The position numbers and the translations under genes are program-made. A stretch of DNA of 64,000 nucleotides from G963692885 sp964658655. GTDB lineage: Bacteria; Acidobacteriota; Terriglobia; Terriglobales; Acidobacteriaceae. Positions 32,921 through 41,140 of the stretch are shown here, piece after piece. A model generated the notes under the pieces. It made no database searches. It was not told where the DNA came from and saw only the letters and a program-made list of their open reading frames with translations. Positions within the stretch are counted from its first letter, which is position 1, and each line of letters opens with the position of its first letter. Location of the stretch: contig CAZZZL010000002.1 of NCBI GenBank assembly GCA_964658655.1, positions 62,001 to 126,000 on the forward strand, in the 5' to 3' direction.

Positions 32921-33883
32921 TCAGCGAGCGTAACGCGCAGCGAAGAATGGCGCAATCGGTTCGCGCCGGCGCAGCCATTCTTCCGGAATGCTTTCGCGGC
33001 CAGCCGACAACGCAACAATGCCGCCGACAATGGCGCACGTCGTGTCCTTGTCGCCACCCGCGATGACGGTATCCCACAACGCGGTTTCGTAATCGCGCAG
33101 GGAGCGTCCTGCCGACCAAAGCACAAACGGTACAGTGTCGGCTGCAGATATATCGGCACCGTTGCCCAGTGCCACGCCGGCCATCATCGGCGTCGTGTCT
33201 TCCTTGAGTACGAGAGCTTTTTCGATACCGTTACGCACCTGCGATGGCGGCGTTCGATCGCGAACTGCTTCGAGAAAATCGCCTGACGCCTGCGCAGATA
33301 CGTCAGCCCGCGATTGCCACGCCATGGCTGCTCCCAGCGCCGTCGCAATAGCGCCCGCGACGGCTTCGCCATGTGTATGCGTTGTGATGGCCGAGCGCTC
33401 CGCTTCGCTTACAAGTGTGTCGAGATCATCTGCAAAGTAAGCGCCGAGCGGTGCCACACGCATGGCCGATCCATTGCCCCACGATCCCTGTCCGTTGAAC
33501 AGCGCAGCGGCCTGCTCGCGCCATTGCTCGCTGTTACCAGAACGAAAGCCCGCAAGCAGCTCATGCATCGCCCGCCCATAGCCGCGCACCGGATCATAAA
33601 GTTCGGCAAAATGCAGTGCCAGCGCGGGTGCATCGATCGCACCGTGCACGCGCAGAATATCGACGACGGATACGGCCATCAGCGTGTCATCTGTCACTGC
33701 CCATCGGCCTGCCGGTGGAATGCGCTCCGCAATGCGCCGGCGGGATTCGGTAAGCGGCATTGAGAAAAAGTTTTCCCCAAATGCATCGCCACAGCTCAGG
33801 CCTTCGAGCGACAGCATCGCTCTCTGCAGTCGCTCGATGGTTGAGTCGTGTGCCAGACCCTCACGGTCATCTTCATGCGTCAT
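32921..33883 (-). CDS. ADP-ribosylglycohydrolase family protein
   Basis: About 320 residues from the ATG at 33883 (MTHEDDREGLAHDS); the open frame extends to 33991 without homology. Metal-binding signatures of the DraG/ARH group are clear: LSLEGLSCGDAFGE at the start, AVTDDTLMAVSVVDI (T-D-D-T), and GGDKDTTCAIVGGIVAL (D-x-D near the end). The family removes ADP-ribose from protein side chains or cleaves related metabolites. It converges with the phosphatase fragment, 6 bp apart. No ADP-ribosyltransferase partner is nearby. Confidence 0.9.
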   Translation of the reverse strand: MTHEDDREGLAHDSTIERLQRAMLSLEGLSCGDAFGENFFSMPLTESRRRIAERIPPAGRWAVTDDTLMAVSVVDILRVHGAIDAPALALHFAELYDPVRGYGRAMHELLAGFRSGNSEQWREQAAALFNGQGSWGNGSAMRVAPLGAYFADDLDTLVSEAERSAITTHTHGEAVAGAIATALGAAMAWQSRADVSAQASGDFLEAVRDRTPPSQVRNGIEKALVLKEDTTPMMAGVALGNGADISAADTVPFVLWSAGRSLRDYETALWDTVIAGGDKDTTCAIVGGIVALSAGRESIPEEWLRRREPIAPFFAARYAR

Positions 33884-34014
33884 CGCGCACCAGCCCTGCC
33901 CGCTGAGATGCGCACCAGCAATCCGGCGACAATTTTCTTGACAATGGGTCAACGTCGGCCCATCGTGATGAAATCTCGCAGCCGGGCCCATTCTTTTCGG
34001 AAACGAGCTTCCTC

Positions 34015-34482
34015 TTGTCCAGCCGCTTTTTCCCGTTCGTCCGCCGCATCTTCGCAGTGTTGGTATGTGCGTTGCTGCTTTCGCAGACCATCACCGCATC
34101 GTCGCAAACCCCACGCCGCGCAGTCCCGGCAGCATCGACTCCCCAGCCGCTGCAGGGCTTTAACCTGAATTTCGGCTTCGGCAAAGAGATCGCGCTCACA
34201 GCAGTCGCCGTCGGCGCGGTCGTAGGCGTCGGACTCTATTTATTGCTTCGAAAAGGTCCGGGAATCACCGGCTGTACTGTCGAAAATGCCGGTGGCCTGC
34301 AGATCAGGGATGAAGCCGATCAGCGCACCTATACGCTTTCCGGCAGGACCGCCCCGCTTCGCTCCGACGAGCGCGTGCGTGTGTTCGGAAAGAAGCAGAA
34401 GCGCAGCAGTACAGACAGCATCTTCGTGGTGAAGAAGAGTTCAAAACCGATTGGTGCCTGCACGGTCGCACCCAGCCACTGA
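34015..34482 (+). CDS. Hypothetical secreted/membrane protein
   Basis: 155 residues with an N-terminal signal-like segment (RRIFAVLVCALLLSQTITAS), a short linker, a single membrane helix (EIALTAVAVGAVVGVGLYLL) and a C-terminal soluble domain containing GCTVENAGGLQIRDEADQRT and YTLSGRTAPLRSDERVRVFG, ending with a second Cys near GACTVAP. The two cysteines could form a disulfide. The domain resembles small periplasmic beta proteins seen in acidobacteria, but I cannot name it. TTG start. Divergent from the ADP-ribosylglycohydrolase. Confidence 0.75.
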   Translation: MSSRFFPFVRRIFAVLVCALLLSQTITASSQTPRRAVPAASTPQPLQGFNLNFGFGKEIALTAVAVGAVVGVGLYLLLRKGPGITGCTVENAGGLQIRDEADQRTYTLSGRTAPLRSDERVRVFGKKQKRSSTDSIFVVKKSSKPIGACTVAPSH

Positions 34483-34588
34483 GCAGGCGCAGTTGACGTC
34501 GCAAAACATTCACAACTCGTCGACGAACAAGTATTTAGAGCACGAGAAGAAAGCCATTGTCCTGCCGGCTCCCGCAAAAACATGCGAC

Positions 34589-34668
34589 CAGCGGAAGCAT
34601 AAGCGGCGGAGCCGCGTCTGCCTGCATGGCAAATGCCGGCGAAGCCACGTTTGCTTGGGTGGCAGATG
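34589..34668. repeat. Intergenic repeat, family B, copy 2
   Basis: 34589-34634 matches the copy at 30918-30962; it contains GCGGCGGAGCCGC, a near palindrome. A further G/C-rich segment with GCCGGCGAAGCC follows up to the fabG stop. Like copy 1 it abuts the 3' end of a minus-strand gene. Confidence 0.65.
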
Positions 34669-35412
34669 CTACATGTACATGCCGCCGTTGACGTCAAGGA
34701 CGGCGCCGGTAATGTAACTGGCATTGTCCGATGCAAGAAACGCGACAGCATGCGCGACGTCCATATCGGAGCCGGCACGGCCCAGCGGGATGTGTACCAT
34801 CATGGCGTCGCGCTGCTTTTCGTCGAGTACGGCGGTCATGGCCGTTTCGATCAGGCCCGGTGCGACGACATTGACGGTAATGTTGCGTGAAGCAATTTCC
34901 TTCGCCAGCGATTTGCTGAAACCGATCATCCCCGCCTTGCTGGCCGCATAGTTCGCCTGCCCTGCCTGCCCCGCCTGGGCAACAACACTCGAGATATTCA
35001 CGATCCTCCCCCAGCGGGATTTCATCATGGAGGAGATCACCGCCTGGCTCATCAGGAAGGCGCCGGTCAGGTTTGTGTTCAACACATCATCCCAGTCCAG
35101 TCGTCGCATGCGCAGCAGCAGTCCATCTTTGGTGATACCGGCGTTGTTGACCAGTATGTCGATCGAACCGAACCTGGCAATGACGGCTTTGGCCGTCGCC
35201 TTGATTGATTCTTCTGCAGCAACGTCGAGGATGAATGGTTCGGCAATACCACCGGCAGCGCGGATTTCAGCGACGACTTCGTCGAGCTTCGCCTGGCTGC
35301 GCGCGGCCGCGGCTATTTTGACGCCGTGCTTCGCCAGCACAAGTGCGCACGCGCGGCCGATGCCCTGCGAAGCACCCGTGATGAGTGCTGTTTTTCCTTC
35401 AAGACTTGTCAT
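34669..35412 (-). CDS. fabG: 3-oxoacyl-ACP reductase
   Basis: 247 residues, the normal FabG length. NADPH-binding TGASQGIGRA, NNAG in LVNNAGITKDGLLLRM, the catalytic Ser in NISSVVAQAGQAGQANYAAS and the YxxxK pair (Tyr then Lys in NYAASKAG) are all present. ITVNVVAPGLIETAMT and the ending GAVLDVNGGMYM are FabG hallmarks. It reduces 3-ketoacyl-ACP in fatty-acid elongation. AAGGAAAT lies before the ATG. It is not beside other fab genes here, so a paralogue for specialised lipids is possible. Confidence 0.93.
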   Translation of the reverse strand: MTSLEGKTALITGASQGIGRACALVLAKHGVKIAAAARSQAKLDEVVAEIRAAGGIAEPFILDVAAEESIKATAKAVIARFGSIDILVNNAGITKDGLLLRMRRLDWDDVLNTNLTGAFLMSQAVISSMMKSRWGRIVNISSVVAQAGQAGQANYAASKAGMIGFSKSLAKEIASRNITVNVVAPGLIETAMTAVLDEKQRDAMMVHIPLGRAGSDMDVAHAVAFLASDNASYITGAVLDVNGGMYM

Positions 35413-35469
35413 ATTTCCTTCGTCGCCACGCAGAATGCGGCTTGGATTTTCAACGTGAATTATAGAGGT

Positions 35470-36282
35470 TCACAACGTTTCAGGACTCAACGCCGCCTGA
35501 CGGTTCAGCGCATTGGCCAGCGACGGCACCATTTCAAGCGCCCACACATACACCACCAGTTCACGCGCATACAGCAGCAGCGGCGCAGTATCGGGCAGTT
35601 GAATGCCGTGTGCATTCGGCAACTGGTTCACCTCGAACTCCGCCTCGGCCTGTTCGAGTGGCCACGGTACGTGGTGGATCTCGCCTTTGAAGAGCTGACC
35701 CTTGTGGTCCGTCGTGTAAAGGCGATATCGTTCCGTCAGAAAATGTTCGATTGTCCCGGGACTTGACAGCTCGACCATGCGGCTTCTTTTCAGGCTGCGG
35801 TAACGTGCGCGGAAGCTGGCCGGTTTCGGCCCGAAGATGCGCTCGCTACGGTAGTAAAACTCCTGCTCATCACTGGTCTTCACATGCATGCGCGCCCAGT
35901 AGTAAGGCAGCTGAAAGATGGTCCGGGCAACAGTGACGGCCAGCAGGCTCGATGCATCGAGCGAAAAGAAATACACGCCGACCTGGTTGGTATGCGTTTC
36001 GCGAACATAGGTCCGCAGATTCAGTTCAGGAAAGCTGTTGGCCCCGGGTATCCGCGGCAGTGCGCGCAGGCGGATATTGTCCATACTGAACGGCACCACG
36101 CCCACCCACGCCGAGCCGTCAAAGGTGTCGGGTACGAGCCCCTCCGGCAAAAGATTTGCCAGGCTCGACGCCGGGATCGGCCAGTGCGCGAAAAGCAGGT
36201 TGTTCCAGCGCTGCGTCATCACCCATGGCCGGTCTGGCAGGGGCCACGGACGGTGCTTTACGGTGGAAAGAACATCGGTCAC
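35470..36282 (-). CDS. YqjF family protein (DUF2071)
   Basis: 270 residues of the YqjF/DUF2071 family, whose function is not established (COG3361). Recognisable blocks are MTQRWNNLLFAHWPIPASSL, VGVVPFSMDNIRLRALPRIP, ELNLRTYVRETHTNQVGVYF and the end of the domain with the PWPLEQAEAEFEVNQL segment. GTG start. Predicted soluble beta-rich cytoplasmic protein. It is alone, upstream of fabG on the same strand with a 57-bp gap. Confidence 0.88.
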   Translation of the reverse strand: MTDVLSTVKHRPWPLPDRPWVMTQRWNNLLFAHWPIPASSLANLLPEGLVPDTFDGSAWVGVVPFSMDNIRLRALPRIPGANSFPELNLRTYVRETHTNQVGVYFFSLDASSLLAVTVARTIFQLPYYWARMHVKTSDEQEFYYRSERIFGPKPASFRARYRSLKRSRMVELSSPGTIEHFLTERYRLYTTDHKGQLFKGEIHHVPWPLEQAEAEFEVNQLPNAHGIQLPDTAPLLLYARELVVYVWALEMVPSLANALNRQAALSPETL

Positions 36283-36545
36283 GCGGACTTTTCCTCGGGC
36301 GGTCTGGGCGCCGCTCTCTCGTGCTTCACCAAATACTATGAAAGTACAGACCGGAACATCCCGACCTGTGTCAGCCGTCTAAGGTCAAAGACTAGCCGAC
36401 TCACGCACCGGACGCAATCTATACGCCCTCAGTCCGTCGTCGAGTAGTGACTGTCGCGGGTAACCTGTCAGCTCGCGTGGCAATCATTCCCGGAGCGGCG
36501 AATTCCACAATGCTTCTCCAGCGCCTGCCGTATTCTGTGGGTACC

Positions 36546-38108
36546 ATGCCAGAGACGCAGATCGTTTCCGCGCCGCCAACCGCTTCTGCCGAGCGCGCGC
36601 AAAATGTCACCGAGGTTTTCGCTGTTCACGGAGCCGACCCCGAGGTACTGGCTTACGCCATGGCCAAATATTCCCGCTCCGCGCTGTCCATGAAGGAATC
36701 GCTGCGTGAGATCAGCAGCCAGCGCGCCGAGCAGTTTCTCAACACATTTTATTTTCAATATGGCCACCGTTCGATCGCCGACCTCGCACATGTCGCCTTC
36801 GCCATCGAACGTCTCTCACTGCTGGCAGCAATTGTCCTCGTCGACGAGCAGAGATGGGATGGGCAGGAGCGCTCGACGCGATACCAGAATTTCCGGAAGA
36901 GCGGCTGGTACCTCCCCGATTTCGGTACGCAAAACGACCATAAAACGACATATTCTGCGCAAATTGAGGCACTTTTTGGCACGTATCACACCGTTTTTGA
37001 AGGTGTTTTCGCCTCTTTACTGACCAAAGTCAGCAAGCCTGAGGAGATGAAGCAGGACGCTTTCGAGCGCACTCTAAAGGCACGCGCCTTCGATGTTGCC
37101 CGCTACCTCCTGCCCCTGGCAGCAAATACATCGCTCGGCCAGATTGTGAATGCGCGCACCCTCGAAACACAGGTCTCGCGGCTGTTGACCGATGAACATG
37201 CAGAGATCCGCGAACTGGGTGAGAAACTACGCGCAGCCGCATCTGGTGCGGCCTGGAATGTACACGGCGCAGCACTGTCTGACCTGCAGCAGAAGATTTC
37301 CGCGCTCGATCCTGCCCTCGGCAGCGTTGCCGAGGATTTGCTGACGCGCGAAGTGAAAGTCGCTCCAACGCTGGTGAAATATGCCGTCGAAAATGCCTAC
37401 AAAAAACAGACCCGCGACGACCTCCGCCATGCAGCCAGCGAGTGGATGAAAGGTGCGCCAGTACAGGACGCGCCCGTAGTTGACCTGGTCGAGCGCACCG
37501 AGTCCCTCGAAGTCGAAATAGCCGCGACACTACTGTACGGTGCGAGCCATTATTCCTTCCGGCAGATACGCGATCGCGTGGCTTCGCTGACCGCTGCGCA
37601 GGTGAGCGAAATCATTGACCTGGGCATGCGTCATCGCGGCCGGCATGATGAACTGCTGCGCGAGTTTTCTGCCGGACAGTCGCTGCGCTTCGACATCCTT
37701 ATGGACATTGGCGGTTTCCGCGATATGCACCGTCATCGCAAGTGCACACAGATCATCCAGCACTTCACTGGGCTGCACGGCTATGAAGATCCGGAAGGCC
37801 TGGCGGACGCTGGCCTGGTCGCGGAATATCGGCAGGCGATGGATGCCGCGCATGCTGCGTTCGCCGCGCTGCCAGGAAGCGAAGCGCAGTATGTCCTGCC
37901 GCTTGGTACGCGCTGTCGTTCGCTGTTCAAAATGGATTTTGCCGAGGCCCTCTACATTTCCGAATTGCGATCCGCGCCCCAGGGACACTTTTCTTATCGG
38001 CGCGTGGCATGGGAGATGTACCAGGCGGTGCAGAAGCAGCATCCTTCGCTGGCCGGTTATTTCCGGGTCGCAGATGTTCGGGAGCCAGTGGATCTGCTGA
38101 AGCGGTAG
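36546..38108 (+). CDS. Duplicated ThyX-like (FAD-dependent thymidylate synthase-like) protein
   Basis: About 520 residues from the ATG at 36546, roughly twice a normal ThyX (~230). The N-terminal half has FQYGHRSIADLAHVAFAIER (the H-x-S-I-x-D/E-x-A-H block) and QERSTRYQ, the end of the ThyX signature, but the R-H-R of R-H-R-x-x-S-x-N-E-x-S-x-R-Y is missing (DEQRWDG). The C-terminal half has GASHYSFRQI and RDMHRHRKCTQII, which keeps R-H-R but lacks the S-x-R-Y end. So each half preserves one end of the motif. Canonical ThyX makes dTMP with FAD and methylene-tetrahydrofolate. Whether this protein does is unproven. Earlier in-frame starts exist at 36447 and 36510. Confidence 0.75.
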   Translation: MPETQIVSAPPTASAERAQNVTEVFAVHGADPEVLAYAMAKYSRSALSMKESLREISSQRAEQFLNTFYFQYGHRSIADLAHVAFAIERLSLLAAIVLVDEQRWDGQERSTRYQNFRKSGWYLPDFGTQNDHKTTYSAQIEALFGTYHTVFEGVFASLLTKVSKPEEMKQDAFERTLKARAFDVARYLLPLAANTSLGQIVNARTLETQVSRLLTDEHAEIRELGEKLRAAASGAAWNVHGAALSDLQQKISALDPALGSVAEDLLTREVKVAPTLVKYAVENAYKKQTRDDLRHAASEWMKGAPVQDAPVVDLVERTESLEVEIAATLLYGASHYSFRQIRDRVASLTAAQVSEIIDLGMRHRGRHDELLREFSAGQSLRFDILMDIGGFRDMHRHRKCTQIIQHFTGLHGYEDPEGLADAGLVAEYRQAMDAAHAAFAALPGSEAQYVLPLGTRCRSLFKMDFAEALYISELRSAPQGHFSYRRVAWEMYQAVQKQHPSLAGYFRVADVREPVDLLKR

Positions 38109-38131
38109 CCTGGTTGGCCCACGAGGCGATT

Positions 38132-38171
38132 CCCGTTTTGAAATGAGCTCAGGCCTAAATTTCAAAATGGG
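38132..38171. terminator. 13-bp hairpin downstream of the ThyX-like gene
   Basis: CCCGTTTTGAAAT (38132-38144) and ATTTCAAAATGGG (38159-38171) pair over 13 positions with one G-T wobble and a 14-base loop. It lies 23 bp after the stop. There is no T run, so it may be a factor-dependent terminator or an RNA-stability hairpin. Confidence 0.5.
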
Positions 38172-38307
38172 TGGATTTTCCTACCAAGCCACTCGACCGG
38201 TTGCTACTATCAGGCCAATCTGGTTGAGGATGACGAGTTCTCCACAGCTTTCGGGTTTCATACCGAAATTGCCGGTATTTGCCTATTGTTCGCCCCGTAT
38301 CTGGCAG

Positions 38308-38322
38308 GTACACTGATAGTAC
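38308..38322 (+). promoter_or_regulatory. Possible SOS-type operator upstream of recA
   Basis: GTAC-N7-GTAC (GTAC at 38308-38311 and 38319-38322) lies 33 bp before the recA start. It resembles in layout the GTTC-N7-GTTC LexA boxes of alphaproteobacteria. A second small palindrome, ATACCG-N7-CGGTAT, sits at 38260-38278. The acidobacterial LexA site is not known to me, so this is tentative. Confidence 0.3.
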
Positions 38323-38355
38323 ATAGCAGTAAGTTTGAGCATCCTGAGGTGACAT

Positions 38356-39450
38356 GTGGCTGATGATCGTTCCCGCGCTGTTGAACTGGCGCTCGCGCAA
38401 ATAGAAAAGCAGTTCGGCAAGGGCTCGATCATGCGCCTGGGCAATAAAGATGCGATTGTGCCGATCTCCGTGATTGGCACTGGCTCCATCTCATTCGATG
38501 CTGCACTCGGAGTGGGTGGTGTGCCCCGCGGTCGCGTGGTTGAGATCTTCGGACCTGAGTCATCAGGCAAGACGACGATTACGCTGCAGATCATTGCCGA
38601 GGCTCAGAAGCTGGGCGGCATGGCGGCGTTCGTCGATGCGGAGCATGCACTCGATCCGGCCTATGCACGCAAACTTGGCGTCGATATCGACAACCTGCTG
38701 ATCTCACAGCCGGATTATGGCGAGCAGGCGCTGGAAATCACAGAAGCACTGGTGCGCAGCAACGCGATTGACGTGCTGGTTGTCGACTCTGTGGCGGCAC
38801 TGGTGCCGAAGGCCGAACTCGATGGCGAGATGGGCGATTCGCACATGGGCCTGCAGGCGCGCCTGATGTCGCAGGCACTGCGCAAGCTGACAGGTACGGT
38901 GTCGAAGTCGCGCACCTGCCTGATCTTCATCAACCAGATCCGCGAGAAGATCGGCGTCATGTTCGGCAATCCTGAAACAACGACCGGCGGTCGCGCACTG
39001 AAGTTCTACTCATCGGTGCGCATCGATATTCGCCGCATCGCTGCAGTGAAAGAAGGCGATGTTGTCGTTGGCTCGCGGACCAAGGTGAAGATTGTAAAGA
39101 ACAAGGTGGCGGCGCCATTCCGCGAGGCTGAGTTCGACATTCTTTACGGTGAAGGCATCTCGCGCGAGGGCGATGTGCTCGACCTGGCGGTCGCGAACAA
39201 TATTGTCGAGAAGTCCGGTTCGTGGTTCAGCTACTCAGGCGATCGCATCGGCCAGGGCCGCGAGAATGTTCGGCAATATTTGAAAGAGCATCGCGACGTA
39301 TTTACGCGGATCGATGCTGAGCTGCGCGCGAAGCTGGGACTCGGTGTCGCGAAGGACCTGGACCTTCCGCCGGTGCCGGTGAATGGTGCGGCAATTGCGC
39401 AGGAAGCGATCGCCAAGCCAGGCCCCGGACGTCGTCCGCAGACCCAGTAG
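38356..39450 (+). CDS. recA: Recombinase RecA
   Basis: 364 residues of the strand-exchange ATPase needed for homologous repair and SOS induction. The Walker A motif is GPESSGKTTI, and ALKFYSSVRIDIRR is the RecA signature. LIFINQIREKIGVMFGNPET and the L2 region follow, and the glycine-rich C-terminal domain is intact. The gene is not interrupted by an intein. The start is GTG (MADDRSRAVELA) after GAGGTGA. A DinB-like gene follows after 3 bp, suggesting cotranscription. Confidence 0.97.
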   Translation: MADDRSRAVELALAQIEKQFGKGSIMRLGNKDAIVPISVIGTGSISFDAALGVGGVPRGRVVEIFGPESSGKTTITLQIIAEAQKLGGMAAFVDAEHALDPAYARKLGVDIDNLLISQPDYGEQALEITEALVRSNAIDVLVVDSVAALVPKAELDGEMGDSHMGLQARLMSQALRKLTGTVSKSRTCLIFINQIREKIGVMFGNPETTTGGRALKFYSSVRIDIRRIAAVKEGDVVVGSRTKVKIVKNKVAAPFREAEFDILYGEGISREGDVLDLAVANNIVEKSGSWFSYSGDRIGQGRENVRQYLKEHRDVFTRIDAELRAKLGLGVAKDLDLPPVPVNGAAIAQEAIAKPGPGRRPQTQ

Positions 39451-39453
39451 GCT

Positions 39454-39972
39454 ATGCCTCAGCGACCAGATGCTGTCGAATATTCCGCCTTCCACGGCAC
39501 CTACGTTTCGCTGGTGCCGGAAGGCGATATTCTTGTCGTTCTTCGCGAGCAATTGGATGTAGTTAAGCGGCTGGTCTCTGGGATCACTCCGGCCCAGGAG
39601 TTGTTCCGGTACGCCCCGGGAAAATGGAGCGTGCGGCAGGTGTTCGGGCACCTTGCCGATGCGGAAAGAATTTTCGGCTACCGGGTGCTTTGCATCGCGC
39701 GCGGTCAGACGGAAGCTCTGCCACCCTTCGACGAAAATCTGTTCGTTGAGACGGCTGACTTTGACGCGCGGTCGCTGGCCGATCTTGCTGAAGAGTGGCG
39801 GCTGCTGCGTGCGGCGAATCTTGCCATGATGGACAGGCTGACAGACGCGGCGTGGGCGCGTATTTGCGTGACGAGCGGGGCGCCCGTATCGGCCAGGGCA
39901 TTTGCCTGGATCATGGCAGGACACCTGCGGCATCACCTCCTGATTTTCAAAGAGCGCTATATGCTGGGTTGA
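39454..39972 (+). CDS. DinB family protein
   Basis: 172 residues with the DinB four-helix fold. The three metal-binding His expected are visible in the first helix pair (GKWSVRQVFGHLADAERIFG) and the last helix (MAGHLRHHLLIFKERYMLG). Many DinB proteins are thiol-dependent transferases (bacillithiol, mycothiol) or hydrolases; the particular thiol is unknown here. It begins 3 bp after recA, so it may share recA's damage-inducible promoter, consistent with the original dinB name. A hairpin terminator follows its stop. Confidence 0.87.
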   Translation: MPQRPDAVEYSAFHGTYVSLVPEGDILVVLREQLDVVKRLVSGITPAQELFRYAPGKWSVRQVFGHLADAERIFGYRVLCIARGQTEALPPFDENLFVETADFDARSLADLAEEWRLLRAANLAMMDRLTDAAWARICVTSGAPVSARAFAWIMAGHLRHHLLIFKERYMLG

Positions 39973-39975
39973 CCT

Positions 39976-39994
39976 GACCCGGCCCTGCCGGGTC
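39976..39994 (+). terminator. Short GC-rich hairpin after the DinB gene
   Basis: GACCCGGC (39976-39983) and GCCGGGTC (39987-39994) form a perfect 8-bp stem with a 3-base loop, four bases after the DinB stop. Followed by TATATA rather than T5, so efficiency is uncertain. Confidence 0.65.
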
Positions 39995-40130
39995 TATATA
40001 CACTGCCTGCTTGTGAATGGGTCTTCGACCTGGTCCGGTGCGATAACCGAGGGTTCGCCGGAGCCGGCATGATTGATCGCGGACACTATGAGGATCGGGT
40101 TCCGCCTGTAGTAACATTGCTACATGCGAG

Positions 40131-40391
40131 ATGGGCGCAATGCAGTTTCTTTCCAGCCGTGAGTTCAATCAGGACACCGGCCGCGCGAAGAAGGCTGCGG
40201 AAAAGGGTCCTGTAATCATCACGGACCGGGGCAAACCAGCGCATGTTTTGCTGTCGTTTGAGGAGTATCAGAAGCTAACGACGAAGAGTAAGAATATTCT
40301 TGAGTTGCTTGCATGCCCGGAGGCGGACGCTATCGAGTTTGAGTATCCCGCCATGCGGAGCGGAAAACATAAGCCGGTTGACCTCTCCTGA
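40131..40391 (+). CDS. Phd/YefM-family antitoxin
   Basis: 86 residues. The pattern MQFLSSREFNQDTGRAKKAA then GPVIITDRGKPAHVLLSFEE is the N-terminal Phd/YefM DNA-binding antitoxin fold, and the C-terminal part (ILELLACPEADAIEFEYPAM) would wrap the toxin. It probably autoregulates with the toxin. The start could be the GTG/ATG at 40131 or the internal ATG at 40140. Its stop TGA overlaps the ATG of the PIN toxin (ATGA-type junction). Confidence 0.88.
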   Translation: MGAMQFLSSREFNQDTGRAKKAAEKGPVIITDRGKPAHVLLSFEEYQKLTTKSKNILELLACPEADAIEFEYPAMRSGKHKPVDLS

Positions 40392-40810
40392 TGTTTCTAC
40401 TCGACACGAACGTCGTTTCTGAATTCAGGAAAATCAATGCGGGCAAGGGCGATACCCACGTTAAAGCATGGGCAGAACGCACAAGCGCGACAAACATGTT
40501 CCTTTCTGTTGTCACGATCCTTGAGCTCGAAGTGGGAACGAGCCTGATGGAGCGCCGCGACCGTAGACAGGGAGCAAGTTTGCGAGGGTTTCTGGAAAAC
40601 AGCGTGCTTACCACTTTTGCCGGTCGCATTCTGATGATTGATTCAATTATTGCGCAGCGATGTGCAAAGCTTCACATACCTGATCCGCAATCTGATCTGA
40701 ATGCTTTGATTGCGGCTACTGCGCTTGTGCATGGCATGACTGTGGTCACCCGCAATACTGCTGACTTCCTTCCGATGATGGTTCCGGTCTTCAATCCGTG
40801 GAATGGCTAG
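40391..40810 (+). CDS. PIN-domain toxin (VapC/FitB-like)
   Basis: 139 residues. The acidic PIN residues are Asp in LLDTNVVSEFRK, Glu in TILELEVGTSLM, and Asp in DLNALIAATALVHGMTVVTR followed by NTADF. The DTNVVSE and NPW ending match FitB-type toxins that are RNA endonucleases. Paired with the Phd-like antitoxin by a one-base overlapping junction. The two-gene module is flanked by a hairpin and by non-coding DNA, typical of a small mobile TA insertion. Confidence 0.9.
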   Translation: MFLLDTNVVSEFRKINAGKGDTHVKAWAERTSATNMFLSVVTILELEVGTSLMERRDRRQGASLRGFLENSVLTTFAGRILMIDSIIAQRCAKLHIPDPQSDLNALIAATALVHGMTVVTRNTADFLPMMVPVFNPWNG

Positions 40811-40951
40811 ACCTGCGATCATGGTCGAGTCGCGTCTTTATGATTTGCTTATCGCTCTTCAGTCACCTCGTGCCGATTGCTGCTGCAATTCTGTGGAACG
40901 CGCGTAGTATTTGATATCGGTAGCTGGCCCGGAAAGTGAGGCCACAATGCC

Positions 40952-41140
40952 GTGATGACCATTCTAAAAACTCTCGCAACAATTCTAATTCTTCTACTCG
41001 GCTACGAGTGCATGGTGTATGCGTTTCACCTGCTCAATCGCCCGAGCGACGCTGCCGTGTATGAGGGCATGGCATTTCTCGCAGGACTGTTTCTCTTTCT
41101 ACCCTTTACGCTTTGGCGTTTCTGGCGGAGGCCTATATGA
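40952..41140 (+). CDS. Small two-helix membrane protein coupled to SPFH gene
   Basis: 62 residues with two membrane helices (LKTLATILILLLGYECMVYA and GMAFLAGLFLFLPFTLWRFW) joined by a short loop. Its TGA overlaps the ATG of the SPFH gene (ATGA at 41137-41140), which strongly suggests a genuine, translationally coupled gene. I do not recognise the family. The context points to a membrane partner of the SPFH protein. Confidence 0.72.
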   Translation: MMTILKTLATILILLLGYECMVYAFHLLNRPSDAAVYEGMAFLAGLFLFLPFTLWRFWRRPI

